Positions 55,734 through 63,530 of a stretch of DNA of 64,000 nt are shown here, piece by piece (the first letter of the stretch is position 1; every line of letters starts with the position of its first letter). Source of the DNA: JACCTH01 sp035281645. GTDB lineage: Bacteria; Actinomycetota; Acidimicrobiia; Spongiisociales; ZC4RG35. The stretch is taken from NCBI GenBank assembly GCA_035281645.1, contig DATEDN010000172.1:28223-92222 (forward strand), written 5' to 3'. The notes under the pieces are model-generated. The model was given only the letters and a program-made list of their open reading frames with translations. It had not been told where the DNA came from and searched no databases. A program made the position numbers and the translations under genes.

Positions 55734-56558
55734 ATGGACCCAGAGACCATCCTCAGATCAGTTTCGCCGAGCGCGACTCAGGTCGAAGTTTCGGCCGGCG
55801 CGAACCGGGTCTTCCGGCTGCGAGAGGAAAAGGGCGGCACCAGCATCGTCAAGATCTATGCCACACCGACTCGCGAGCGTCGGGAACGCCATGCCCTGGT
55901 GGCGTTGGACAAGGTCCAGGGCGTGCCCAAGATTCTTAGCCGAGGCATCGATGACGGAACCGCGTGGATCCAGATGACCGATGGCGGCAATTGGGACTTG
56001 GCGAGTCTTCCCCGCAACCTCAACATCCTTCGTTCGGCGGGCCGCGTGCTTCGGGGAGTGCACGAGTCGGATGCCTCTATGACCAACCTCTCGAACGCGA
56101 TAGACAACGAACAGATTGGTGCCCACTTCCGAAACACCATCGAGCGGTTGGGGAAGTACCGACGTCGCCTCAGCCTGCCGGCCGATGTCCTCGATCAGGC
56201 TGCATCGGCTGGCCCACCGGTAGCGAGCCCCGCCAAGCCGGCCCACACGAGACCGTTCCCCAACCAGTTCCTGGTCACCGAAGCCGGACAAGTCACTTTG
56301 GTCGACTGGGAATGGGCCACAGTCGCTCCACCCGAATGGGATGTCTCGTTGGCCAGCTGGCAATTCTCGAAGCTGCTCGGAGAAGAAGCTGCAGGCGCCT
56401 TCCTCGAGGGATATGGCGCTGTCGTATCGGCGACGCGGTTGAAGAGCTGGATTGCTTACCACTCAGCCATGCTCATGTTGGAAGCCGCTGAGAAGCGCGA
56501 TGGGAGGCTGCAGGACATGGCACCTCTCGTCGCCGATCTGGCCGCCGCCGTCGGCTAG
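55734..56558 (+). CDS. Aminoglycoside-phosphotransferase-fold protein with a degenerate catalytic loop
   Basis: A 274-residue APH/choline-kinase-fold protein. The N-lobe lysine is Lys40 in I-V-K. In active members the catalytic loop is H-G-D-x-H-P-x-N. Here residues 171-177 read H-T-R-P-F-P-N, so the catalytic aspartate is replaced by Arg173. The metal-binding aspartate (D-W-E, Asp191) and Asn177 remain. It may be a pseudokinase or a nucleotide-binding protein. It is divergent from thrS, with 104 bp between. No resistance function should be inferred. Confidence 0.75.
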   Translation: MDPETILRSVSPSATQVEVSAGANRVFRLREEKGGTSIVKIYATPTRERRERHALVALDKVQGVPKILSRGIDDGTAWIQMTDGGNWDLASLPRNLNILRSAGRVLRGVHESDASMTNLSNAIDNEQIGAHFRNTIERLGKYRRRLSLPADVLDQAASAGPPVASPAKPAHTRPFPNQFLVTEAGQVTLVDWEWATVAPPEWDVSLASWQFSKLLGEEAAGAFLEGYGAVVSATRLKSWIAYHSAMLMLEAAEKRDGRLQDMAPLVADLAAAVG

Positions 56559-56619
56559 AACGCGAAATCCACCAATCCTCTAGCGCACTTACTTAGCCTC
56601 CTCGCCAGAGGAGGACGCA

Positions 56620-56814
56620 TTGCTCGAAGCACTCTTGGCGGCTACCGCCACTTCAGGGTTGCTGGTGCTTGCTCGAGGGCACCGTCGGCCGGCGGGGTCG
56701 GGCGAGATCTGGATTCAGGATTCTGACGAAGAAGATCTCCCCTGCCCTTGGTGTTATAGCCAGACCGACGCGCAAGACGATCGCTGCGGAAGCTGCGGCC
56801 GGCGCTTCGGTTGA
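56620..56814 (+). CDS. Small membrane-associated zinc-ribbon protein
   Basis: 64 residues from TTG, supported by AGAGGAGG five bases upstream (56607-56614). The N-terminus is a short hydrophobic helix (about residues 2-18). The C-terminal half has two C-x-x-C knuckles (C-P-W-C and C-G-S-C-G-R-R-F) that should bind one zinc ion. No function is known. It lies 61 bases after the APH-fold gene and converges on mshD with one base between their stop codons. Confidence 0.6.
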   Translation: MLEALLAATATSGLLVLARGHRRPAGSGEIWIQDSDEEDLPCPWCYSQTDAQDDRCGSCGRRFG

Positions 56815-56815
56815 C

Positions 56816-57697
56816 TCAGACAACCCGGACAAACGAGCGATCGACGTGGTCGACGTAGAAGCCGAGGTCCCGGTAAAGGTGAACTGCCGGGTGGTTGTCG
56901 CCATCGACGTACAAGAAGGACTTTTCCGCCCCGGCCTTCGCTAACCGGATCAAACCATCCAAAACCAACGCCCGGCCCAGGCCCTGACCCTGAGCCTCGG
57001 GGGCGACGGCAATCACGTAGATCTCGCCTTCGCTTTCTCCGCCTTTGAGCCAATTGAACCCCACCAGCTGTGTCCCTCGCCTGGCCATCAACACCATCTC
57101 CGGATCGAACCAATCGCGTTCGGTTCTCAGAGCAAGTTCGGCTGCGGTCCAGGCACCGTTCTCGGGGTGATTGCCAAAAGCCTCATTGTTGAGGCGAAGC
57201 AGGTCTGCCTCGTCTCGTCCCGGTCGGAATGAGGTGACTTCGATTCCGGGTGGATATTCAACCCGATCTGATCGAGGTCCGTGGTGCTCCATCTTGAAGA
57301 GCTGGCGCTCCTCCTTGAAACCCTCCCTCACCGCCGCCGTCGCCAAACCGGGATGAAATAGCCAGGCCCGCAGGGCCCTTCCCCCCCGCCGCCTGACTTC
57401 GCCCACGGCTGCTTCGAACAGCCGGCGGTAGTGCCTGTGCAGGCGGAACTCAGGAGCAATCGCCATCTCCATCGCCCACCGATCGCCGCTGGCAGGAGTC
57501 AGTGCTACAAACGCCACGATCCTTCCCTGGGAACGACCGACGAGCCCGATCAGTTTGGGATCGCGGGTTAGCCCGATCGCTTTGCGCTCGCCTATTGGGC
57601 GATGTCCGTCGACCCTCTCGACGCTCTCGATCAAGGCTTCGATCTCCCCCAAATCCTTTTCGAGTGGCGCCGGTTGGATCTCCATCGCAGGGTCCAT
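56816..57697 (-). CDS. mshD: Mycothiol synthase (double GNAT acetyltransferase)
   Basis: Acetylates Cys-GlcN-Ins to give mycothiol, the actinobacterial low-molecular-weight thiol. The 293-residue protein has two GNAT repeats. The C-terminal repeat is catalytic, with N-N-E-A-F-G-N-H-P-E-N-G-A-W, typical of MshD, and the acetyl-CoA loop V-A-P-E-A-Q-G-Q-G-L-G-R-A. The end reads Y-R-D-L-G-F-Y. This is one of the clearest actinobacterial markers in the window. Confidence 0.93.
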   Translation of the reverse strand: MDPAMEIQPAPLEKDLGEIEALIESVERVDGHRPIGERKAIGLTRDPKLIGLVGRSQGRIVAFVALTPASGDRWAMEMAIAPEFRLHRHYRRLFEAAVGEVRRRGGRALRAWLFHPGLATAAVREGFKEERQLFKMEHHGPRSDRVEYPPGIEVTSFRPGRDEADLLRLNNEAFGNHPENGAWTAAELALRTERDWFDPEMVLMARRGTQLVGFNWLKGGESEGEIYVIAVAPEAQGQGLGRALVLDGLIRLAKAGAEKSFLYVDGDNHPAVHLYRDLGFYVDHVDRSFVRVV

Positions 57698-57767
57698 GTC
57701 GTGCGGACGCTACCTAGGCAAATTCTGAGCGGCTCCTATGCTGATTTGACTCGATGTTTGGCAACTC

Positions 57768-58736
57768 ATGAGCGCGGTGGGCCTGGTGCTGGGAGGCGGG
57801 GGCATCACCGGTGCAGCTTTTGAGATGGCAACCCTCATGGCAATCGAGTTGGCCACGGGTTGGAATTGCAACGACTCCGACGTCGTTGTCGGCACTTCGT
57901 CGGGAGCCTTTGTGGCAGCACTGGTTCGCCACAATCGTCTTGACCTCGACTCCCTGGTGCTCCCCGATGACGGTCGCACCGAGGTGGCGCTCCGCATCAA
58001 GGAACGAACCTATCGGTCCCGTCCGGGTGTTCATCTCGGTAAGTGGATGCGGCACGGATTGCTGCCGGGAATGCGAAGACCCGGCCTTACACTTCTGCTG
58101 GGCTCGCCGGCGCCGTACGACACCACTGGTCTCGGAGATTGGGTTCGCGAGGAACTGGGAACCGAAGCCGAGGGCTGGCCTGACCGGCCAACAGTCATCG
58201 TTGCCTTCGATGCCTCGACCCGCCGCCGAACGGCCTTTGGCACCACCAATGCCCCTGATATCGGTTTGGCCGATGCGGTCTGCGCTTCGACCGCCATTCC
58301 TTTGGTCTTTCGACCCCACATCCACGACGGTCGGCCCTACGTCGATGGGGGCGTCGCTTCCGGAACCCATGCCGACCTGGTACTAGGCAACGTCCGTCCG
58401 CTTGACCTTGTGCTGGTGATTGCCCCGATGGCTGCGGAAGAAGAGCGCCGCGGCGCCTTGCCCCATGAGCGTCTCTTCGATCGAGTGGGTAGGCGCTCAC
58501 TCGACGAGGAAACGGCCCTCATAAAAAGGGAGTGGCCCGAAGCCGAGGTGCTGGTGATCCGGCCAACCCCTCAGGTCCTGGCATCGATGCGTCCTAACCC
58601 CATGGACCCCGATCTAGCGGTGCCAGCCTTCGTCCGCACGCTCATCGGCATGAAGAAATGTCTTGGCGAAACCGCAACCTGGTCGATCCTCGAACGCCAT
58701 CTCGGAGCTGCGGCGCGGGTCCATCAATCAACCTGA
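57768..58736 (+). CDS. Patatin-like phospholipase
   Basis: A 322-residue patatin-fold hydrolase. The oxyanion hole is G-G-G-G-I-T-G, the nucleophile is in G-T-S-S-G, and the catalytic aspartate is in Y-V-D-G-G. No signal peptide is visible, so the protein is cytoplasmic or peripheral. The likely reaction is acyl-ester hydrolysis of a lipid; the substrate is unknown. The next gene starts three bases downstream, so the two hydrolases form an operon. Confidence 0.9.
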   Translation: MSAVGLVLGGGGITGAAFEMATLMAIELATGWNCNDSDVVVGTSSGAFVAALVRHNRLDLDSLVLPDDGRTEVALRIKERTYRSRPGVHLGKWMRHGLLPGMRRPGLTLLLGSPAPYDTTGLGDWVREELGTEAEGWPDRPTVIVAFDASTRRRTAFGTTNAPDIGLADAVCASTAIPLVFRPHIHDGRPYVDGGVASGTHADLVLGNVRPLDLVLVIAPMAAEEERRGALPHERLFDRVGRRSLDEETALIKREWPEAEVLVIRPTPQVLASMRPNPMDPDLAVPAFVRTLIGMKKCLGETATWSILERHLGAAARVHQST

Positions 58737-58739
58737 TCT

Positions 58740-59549
58740 TTGATCGAAGCCTTACGACAAATCGATGCCTGGCCGGTGCCGAACGCGGCGGTGGCGGTGC
58801 TGGCACCCGACGGTTTGGTGGGACAGCGCGGGGACCTCTCGTACCGCGGTCCCTGGGCATCGGTGACCAAACTTTTCACCGCCTATGCAGTTCTGATGGC
58901 TACCCAGGATGAGGAATTCAGCTTGGACGATCCAGCGGGCCTCGAGGGCGCCACGATCCGCCATGTCCTCGCCCATGCCTCCGGGTTGCCTTTTGAAGGA
59001 GAGGTGGCCATCGCCCGGCCGGGAACCCGCCGCATCTACTCGAACTCCGGGTTCGATCTTTTGGGGAAAGTGGTCACGGAAAGGTGTGGCCACCAGTTCG
59101 CCGACTATCTCCAGCTCCAGGTATTGGAGCCGCTCGGGATCAGCGCCGATCCAGTCGGTCGGCCCTCCGAGGGGCTCGCGGGAGATCTGGGCGGACTGAT
59201 CGCCTTTGCCAAAGAGCTCTTGTCGCCGACGCTGGTTAATCCCGAGCTCTACGGAGTAGCCACGACCGTGGCCTTTCCGGGGTTGAGCGGAACACTGCCC
59301 GGAATCGGTCGCTATGACCCCCTCGATTGGGGTTTGGGGTTCGAAATTCGCGACGGTAAAGAGCCCCATTGGACCGGACGCAAGAACTCACCCGAAACGT
59401 TTGGCCATTTCGGGGGAACGGGATCGTTCCTCTGGGTGGACCCCCGGCTAGGCCTCGCCATGTGCGGGTTGTCCGGGCGTCAGTTCGACAACTGGGCGAT
59501 GACCGCTTGGCCGACTCTGGCCGACGCGGTCATCGCCGAGTTGGGTTAG
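58740..59549 (+). CDS. Serine hydrolase of the class C beta-lactamase / penicillin-binding fold
   Basis: 269 residues from TTG. The S-x-x-K nucleophile motif is S-V-T-K at residues 41-44, the Y-x-N motif is Y-S-N-S-G-F near residue 100, and H-F-G-G-T-G near residue 222 replaces the K-T-G triad in the manner of esterase-type members. There is no signal peptide, which argues against a secreted antibiotic-degrading enzyme and for an intracellular esterase or peptidase. It follows the patatin gene closely. Confidence 0.87.
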   Translation: MIEALRQIDAWPVPNAAVAVLAPDGLVGQRGDLSYRGPWASVTKLFTAYAVLMATQDEEFSLDDPAGLEGATIRHVLAHASGLPFEGEVAIARPGTRRIYSNSGFDLLGKVVTERCGHQFADYLQLQVLEPLGISADPVGRPSEGLAGDLGGLIAFAKELLSPTLVNPELYGVATTVAFPGLSGTLPGIGRYDPLDWGLGFEIRDGKEPHWTGRKNSPETFGHFGGTGSFLWVDPRLGLAMCGLSGRQFDNWAMTAWPTLADAVIAELG

Positions 59550-59568
59550 TTACTGGTTGGAACCGGGG

Positions 59569-59841
59569 TCAGGCCACGCAGTCGGGATCGGCCTGAAACA
59601 CCCCGGTGGGTAGACCGGTCTGGGTGTGCGCCTGGTGGATGGCGCCAACCATGATCGTGTCGAACCCCTGGGAATGTGCGCTGGCCACCAGGTTGATATG
59701 GCAATGCGGGCCCGGGGCACTGTTGCCACCGTTTCGGTCCAGGGCATTGGCAACCCCGGTTGGCTGCGTGGCAGCCATTGCGGGCAAGGCTATGCCCAGC
59801 AACAGGACCACGAACAACGACATCACGACAAGACGTCGCAT
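59569..59841 (-). CDS. Secreted small protein of unknown function
   Basis: 90 residues from ATG 59841, which has AAGGAGA a few bases upstream. The longer frame to 59922 lacks such a site. A clear signal peptide (M-R-R-L-V-V, a hydrophobic core, then A-M-A-A) precedes a mature part of about 65 residues with two cysteines (P-H-C-H and D-P-D-C) and many His and Asn. I do not recognise the family. It is divergent from the globin gene and shares its upstream region, which carries a perfect dyad. Confidence 0.65.
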   Translation of the reverse strand: MRRLVVMSLFVVLLLGIALPAMAATQPTGVANALDRNGGNSAPGPHCHINLVASAHSQGFDTIMVGAIHQAHTQTGLPTGVFQADPDCVA

Positions 59842-59892
59842 GAGTCTCCTTCCACTCGCCTCGTTGAAACAGTACGGCTCCGGCGGGCTAAT

Positions 59893-59915
59893 CGGTTCGC
59901 AGCGCCAGCGAACCG
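59893..59915. promoter_or_regulatory. Operator-like 8-bp inverted repeat with 7-bp spacer
   Basis: cggttcgc (59893-59900) and its exact reverse complement gcgaaccg (59908-59915) flank agcgcca. It lies in the 135-bp region between the secreted-protein gene and the globin gene. The perfect symmetry, with half-site centres 15 bp apart, fits a dimeric repressor or activator site. The cognate regulator is unknown. Confidence 0.5.
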
Positions 59916-59976
59916 TGTCCACCTACGTCTGCGTACAACTGGGCACGCGGTGATGAACAAGGAGGAGGAACTTCCC

Positions 59977-60414
59977 ATGTCAGAACAAAGCCTCTACGAA
60001 AGGCTCGGTGGCGTGTTTGCGATCGCGGCCGTGGTCGACCATTTCAGCGACGCAATCGTCAAGAATCCGATGGTCGGTCAAGCGTCCAAGAATCCGGCTT
60101 TACGAGAGTGGCATACCCAGCAACTCGACCGGTTGCCGGGATTGAAATTCATGCGGACCCTCTGGGTTTGCAACGTCGCCGGAGGACCGTTCCAATACCA
60201 GGGAACCAGGCCCGGGCTAACACCCATAGGCCTAGAGGAAGCACATCGCCTTCTCCGCATCACTCCCGAGGAATTCGATGAGGTCGCGGCCGAGCTAGGC
60301 CGGACCCTCGACTTTGTTGGAGTTCCCAGCCAGGAGAAGGAAGAAGTCCTTGCTGCCTTCGCAGCCCATAAGGACGAGGTGACCGAAGGATCCCGCACCA
60401 TGGCGCCTGCCTGA
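59977..60414 (+). CDS. Truncated haemoglobin (group 1-like)
   Basis: A 145-residue globin. I start at ATG 59977, with AAGGAGGAG at 59959-59967; an upstream frame beginning at 59626 runs across the divergent gene. The protein shows L-Y-E-R-L-G-G at the N-terminus, N-V-A-G-G-P-F-Q-Y before the F helix, and the proximal His90 in E-E-A-H-R-L-L-R-I-T, followed by F-D-E-V-A-A-E-L. Group 1 and related members bind oxygen and detoxify nitric oxide; this exact role is inference. It carries a short insertion relative to mycobacterial trHbN. Confidence 0.88.
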   Translation: MSEQSLYERLGGVFAIAAVVDHFSDAIVKNPMVGQASKNPALREWHTQQLDRLPGLKFMRTLWVCNVAGGPFQYQGTRPGLTPIGLEEAHRLLRITPEEFDEVAAELGRTLDFVGVPSQEKEEVLAAFAAHKDEVTEGSRTMAPA

Positions 60415-60519
60415 TCGATTGCGCCCAGCCGGCGAGGCGTCGCTGAGCCGGCTCTCGGTTTGACCCCGCCCTGAGGGGGTACAGGGAAACCGTTCTGGTA
60501 GGACCTGTAGAGGTGCCGC

Positions 60520-62502
60520 GTGCAAATGGTGGTCGGTAGACGGTTGGGTTTGCTGATGGTTGTGCCGGTGGCGCTTGGTGGATGCCTTGGCGATCGACCC
60601 GCCCGATCGGGTGACCTGGCCTTGCCCGATGGTTTTGTGGCCGATGTTTTTGTCGAGGGGCTGGCGGCTCCGACGATGGTCGCCTTCGACGACCAAGGCC
60701 GAATGTTGGTCGCCGAAAGCGGTTACGGCGGAGGTGGCAACCCCAAGGTCACGCGAATTGAGTCGGACGGTTCTCGCACCACCCTGGCTGAGGGAGACGC
60801 CTTCGGCGACCAGGTTCCGATCACGGCGATTGCAGTGAACGAGGGGCAAGTCTTAGTTGCCCATGCCGGCACTGTCTCAGCGGTGGGCGAAGACGCAACA
60901 CTGACACCGGTCGTAGCCGACCTTCCCGGGCTAGGTGATCACCAAGCCAATCAAATTGCCTTCCACGACGGTTGGATGTACGTAGCCGTGGGGACGATGA
61001 CCAACTCCGCCGTCGTCGGGACCGACAACGCCGTTTTCGGCTGGCTGGAACAACCCGAGAAACGCCAGCTGCACGACGTTCCATGTCAGGACATCGCTGT
61101 CGCCGACCGGGTCTTCTCGGCAGATAACCCCCTTAAAGATGAGCCTGGTCAGGTCAGCACCTCCCCCTACGCCGCTTTTGGCGATACCACCACTGCCGGT
61201 TCCACCGTGGCCGGGGACGTGCGTTGCAATGGAGCCATTCTGCGAGCGCGACCGGACGGCTCCGAGCTCGAGGTCTATGCCTGGGGCTTTCGCAATCCAT
61301 ACGGCCTCGAGGTAGGGCCTGACGGTGGCCTCTACGTCACCATGCATGGTTTCGACGCCCGTGGGGAGCGGCCCATCGAGGACGCCTGGGACTGCTTTTA
61401 TCGGGTGGAGCAGGGAGCGTGGTACGGATTTCCTGACTTTGCCTGCGATACCCCGGTCACTGATCCCCGGTTCAAGCCCGTCGACAAACCCCAGCCCCAA
61501 TTCCTGCTGGCCGAGCATCCGGGCACCCCGCCGGCGCCAATCGCACGTTTCGACCCCCATGCCGCCACCAATGGCTTCGCCTTCGCCCCCTCCGAGGCTT
61601 GGGGCGCAGCAACCGATGCCTTCATCGCCCTTTTCGGCGATTTCACTCCTGCCACCGGAACGGTGCCGAGGCCGGTGGGAGTCGAGGTGGTGAGAGTCGA
61701 TGCCACGAATGGTGAGGTGACGACATTCCTGGCCAACAAGAACTCCGGCGCCGCTTCGACTCACAGCGCCGGCGGTCTCGAGCACCCCTCCGATGTCACC
61801 TTCGGACCGGACGAAGCGATGTATGTGACCGACTGGGGAATCGCCAACATCACCGTCGATGGGCTGAAGTTGGAATCGAACACGGGCGTGGTCTGGCGAG
61901 TGACGCCGGGAACCACTGGAGGTGAAATCCCGGGCGGGATCAGCCTGGTCTACACCCTGGTCGCCACCCTCGCCCTGGGGGCGATCACCCTCTGGATGGT
62001 CCGGGGAGGAGCTCGAGGGCTTAAAGCCCCCTTTGGATTGCTGGCGGGCGTAGTCGCCTCTTTAGTGATGGGTGTTGCGGCAATGCTGGCGTCGGCGCTG
62101 GCTCTCAACCTGCCCTGGTATGCGCCCCCTCGGGTCTTCGCCACGATGGTGATGGGGCGGGCAGCGGTGGCCAACATCCTCGAGTTCGCATGGCTGCCAT
62201 TCCTGGTCGGGTTGGTGGTGGTGGTCGTCCTTGGGGCGGTGCTGGGAGCCCCCTTCATGTGGCTTCTTCGCACTAACGTGTCTTGGCGGATCGTCCTCGG
62301 AGGGCTTTTCTACGGCCTGACCGTGTGGGGCCTCTTGCAGTACGCGCTTTTGCCGCCGCTTTTTCCTCTCGTGGCCGAGAAGGGGTTCCCCCCGTTTTGG
62401 TATGGCGTGGCCTTCGCCATATACGGCCTCGTTCTCGGATGGATCGCCGGGTTTTCGAAGGTGGGCACCATCGAGCGCGAACCAGTGACCGCTTCCGCGT
62501 GA
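60520..62502 (+). CDS. Beta-propeller sugar-dehydrogenase-like lipoprotein fused to five transmembrane helices
   Basis: 660 residues from GTG (ATG 60526 is also possible). The N-terminus is a lipoprotein signal ending in A-L-G-G-C (Cys22). Residues about 35-460 form a PQQ-dependent-dehydrogenase-like propeller with W-G-F-R-N-P-Y-G-L-E-V-G-P-D-G-G-L-Y and H-P-S-D-V-T-F-G-P-D-E-A-M-Y. Residues about 475-650 hold five hydrophobic helices. The lipobox and propeller place the catalytic part outside, tethered at both ends. The membrane part could pass electrons, but no haem or quinone motif is visible. Substrate unknown. Confidence 0.8.
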   Translation: MQMVVGRRLGLLMVVPVALGGCLGDRPARSGDLALPDGFVADVFVEGLAAPTMVAFDDQGRMLVAESGYGGGGNPKVTRIESDGSRTTLAEGDAFGDQVPITAIAVNEGQVLVAHAGTVSAVGEDATLTPVVADLPGLGDHQANQIAFHDGWMYVAVGTMTNSAVVGTDNAVFGWLEQPEKRQLHDVPCQDIAVADRVFSADNPLKDEPGQVSTSPYAAFGDTTTAGSTVAGDVRCNGAILRARPDGSELEVYAWGFRNPYGLEVGPDGGLYVTMHGFDARGERPIEDAWDCFYRVEQGAWYGFPDFACDTPVTDPRFKPVDKPQPQFLLAEHPGTPPAPIARFDPHAATNGFAFAPSEAWGAATDAFIALFGDFTPATGTVPRPVGVEVVRVDATNGEVTTFLANKNSGAASTHSAGGLEHPSDVTFGPDEAMYVTDWGIANITVDGLKLESNTGVVWRVTPGTTGGEIPGGISLVYTLVATLALGAITLWMVRGGARGLKAPFGLLAGVVASLVMGVAAMLASALALNLPWYAPPRVFATMVMGRAAVANILEFAWLPFLVGLVVVVVLGAVLGAPFMWLLRTNVSWRIVLGGLFYGLTVWGLLQYALLPPLFPLVAEKGFPPFWYGVAFAIYGLVLGWIAGFSKVGTIEREPVTASA

Positions 62503-62608
62503 GGGCGATCGGCGGAATGGCTCGAGACCGCGCCCTTCAACCCTGCCGCGAGAAGACCGATGACTTAGCGGTGCCCGAGCGCGGGATTGGCCACCAGAGG
62601 AGCGCTTC

Positions 62609-62992
62609 ATGAAAGTCAGCCTCCACGACTTGGAAACGACTTCACATCAATTGCATTGTTGTGGGCTTGTCATCCTCAACGGCAACTTGGACATCGCTAG
62701 TGCGGCTGCGGTGAATGCACAGGTCAACTATCTGCACGAACAAGGCATGAGTCACCTGCTCTTTGATTGTGCTGCGCTCGAATTCGTCGACACCACTGGC
62801 TTTCGCTCTCTGATCAATGCCCACCAAGCCTTCCCTGGCGGCATCGCGGTCATAGCTCCCCAAAATGGCACGAGTCAACTGATCAAGATTATGGGCGTGA
62901 GCAAACTGCTTCCCGACTTCGACACCGTGGGCTTGGCCCAAGAACATCTGCATGTCGAGCACGAGAAGGTCCGTCCTCGACTAGAGGAGTAA
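62609..62992 (+). CDS. STAS-domain protein (anti-sigma factor antagonist-like)
   Basis: 127 residues with AGAGGAG before the ATG. The STAS fold shows L-N-G-N-L-D-I-A-S-A, L-L-F-D-C-A-A-L-E-F-V-D-T-T-G-F-R-S-L and the C-terminal helix region M-G-V-S-K-L-L-P. The conserved phosphorylation loop D-S-S-G of SpoIIAA-type antagonists reads D-T-T-G here (residues 61-64). The partner anti-sigma kinase is not in the window, so the regulatory circuit is unknown. Confidence 0.8.
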   Translation: MKVSLHDLETTSHQLHCCGLVILNGNLDIASAAAVNAQVNYLHEQGMSHLLFDCAALEFVDTTGFRSLINAHQAFPGGIAVIAPQNGTSQLIKIMGVSKLLPDFDTVGLAQEHLHVEHEKVRPRLEE

Positions 62993-63059
62993 GCCGACGG
63001 AGTCGCGCCTGACCAAATGGCGGCTTCTTTGGGAGGCAAGACTCCGCAAGGGTTTCCAG

Positions 63060-63131
63060 TGGGCGCTACTGGGATCGAACCAGTGACCTCTGCCGTGTGA
63101 AGGCAGCGCTCTACCGCTGAGCCAAGCGCCC
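63060..63131 (-). tRNA. tRNA-Val, anticodon CAC
   Basis: A 72-nt cloverleaf. The acceptor is GGGCGCT with AGCGCCC, the D-arm GCTC with GAGC, the anticodon stem CTGCC with GGCAG enclosing TTCACAC, and the T-arm ACTGG-TTCGATC-CCAGT. The anticodon CAC reads the valine codon GTG. The 3' CCA is not encoded, as is usual in actinobacteria. All four stems pair without mismatch. Confidence 0.97.
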
Positions 63132-63167
63132 GGAATCGAGCAATGTTAATGACGCACGCTCACGTGT

Positions 63168-63530
63168 TTGTATGAGTCTGTGAACCGCAAACGCTTCGAA
63201 CTCGAGGTAGATCAAGTGATCGAGAGCCTCCCAGATTGGGTCTTAGACCGAGTCGACAACCTTGTAATCGTCGTCAAAGAGCGCCCGACCCATGAACAGG
63301 ATCCACAGGGCGAATTGCTTGGAATTTACGAGGGGATTTCATTACGGGACCGGTCGGCCGATTACTGGGGCGTGGGCCCGGATCAAATCACAATTTTTCG
63401 GCAACCCCATCTCGACCTAGGCCTGGACGAACGAGAATTATCCGAGGAGATAAGGCGAACCGTCTTGCATGAGATCGGGCATTACTTGGGCATCGACGAC
63501 GCCCGGCTACACGAACTTGGGTGGGATTGA
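63168..63530 (+). CDS. Zincin-like metallopeptidase-family protein
   Basis: 120 residues from TTG 63168 (GTG 63180 is an alternative start; no clear ribosome site distinguishes them). This is the actinobacterial/proteobacterial minimal zincin family. An H-E-x-x-H motif is seen at residues 101-105 (H-E-I-G-H), followed by G-I-D-D-A-R-L, which provides the third ligand region. The fold is small with no propeptide or signal, so it is cytoplasmic. Protease activity has not been shown for most members. Confidence 0.88.
   Translation: MYESVNRKRFELEVDQVIESLPDWVLDRVDNLVIVVKERPTHEQDPQGELLGIYEGISLRDRSADYWGVGPDQITIFRQPHLDLGLDERELSEEIRRTVLHEIGHYLGIDDARLHELGWD

Noticed and set aside
55734..56558. Antibiotic-resistance phosphotransferase
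   Set aside because: The fold is right, but the catalytic aspartate is missing and nothing nearby suggests resistance.
59626..59976. Upstream extension of the globin frame
   Set aside because: It runs antisense over the secreted-protein gene and the dyad, and ATG 59977 has a strong ribosome-binding site.
60430..60470. Possible terminator hairpin after the globin gene
   Set aside because: The inverted arms are short with a long loop and no T-run follows.
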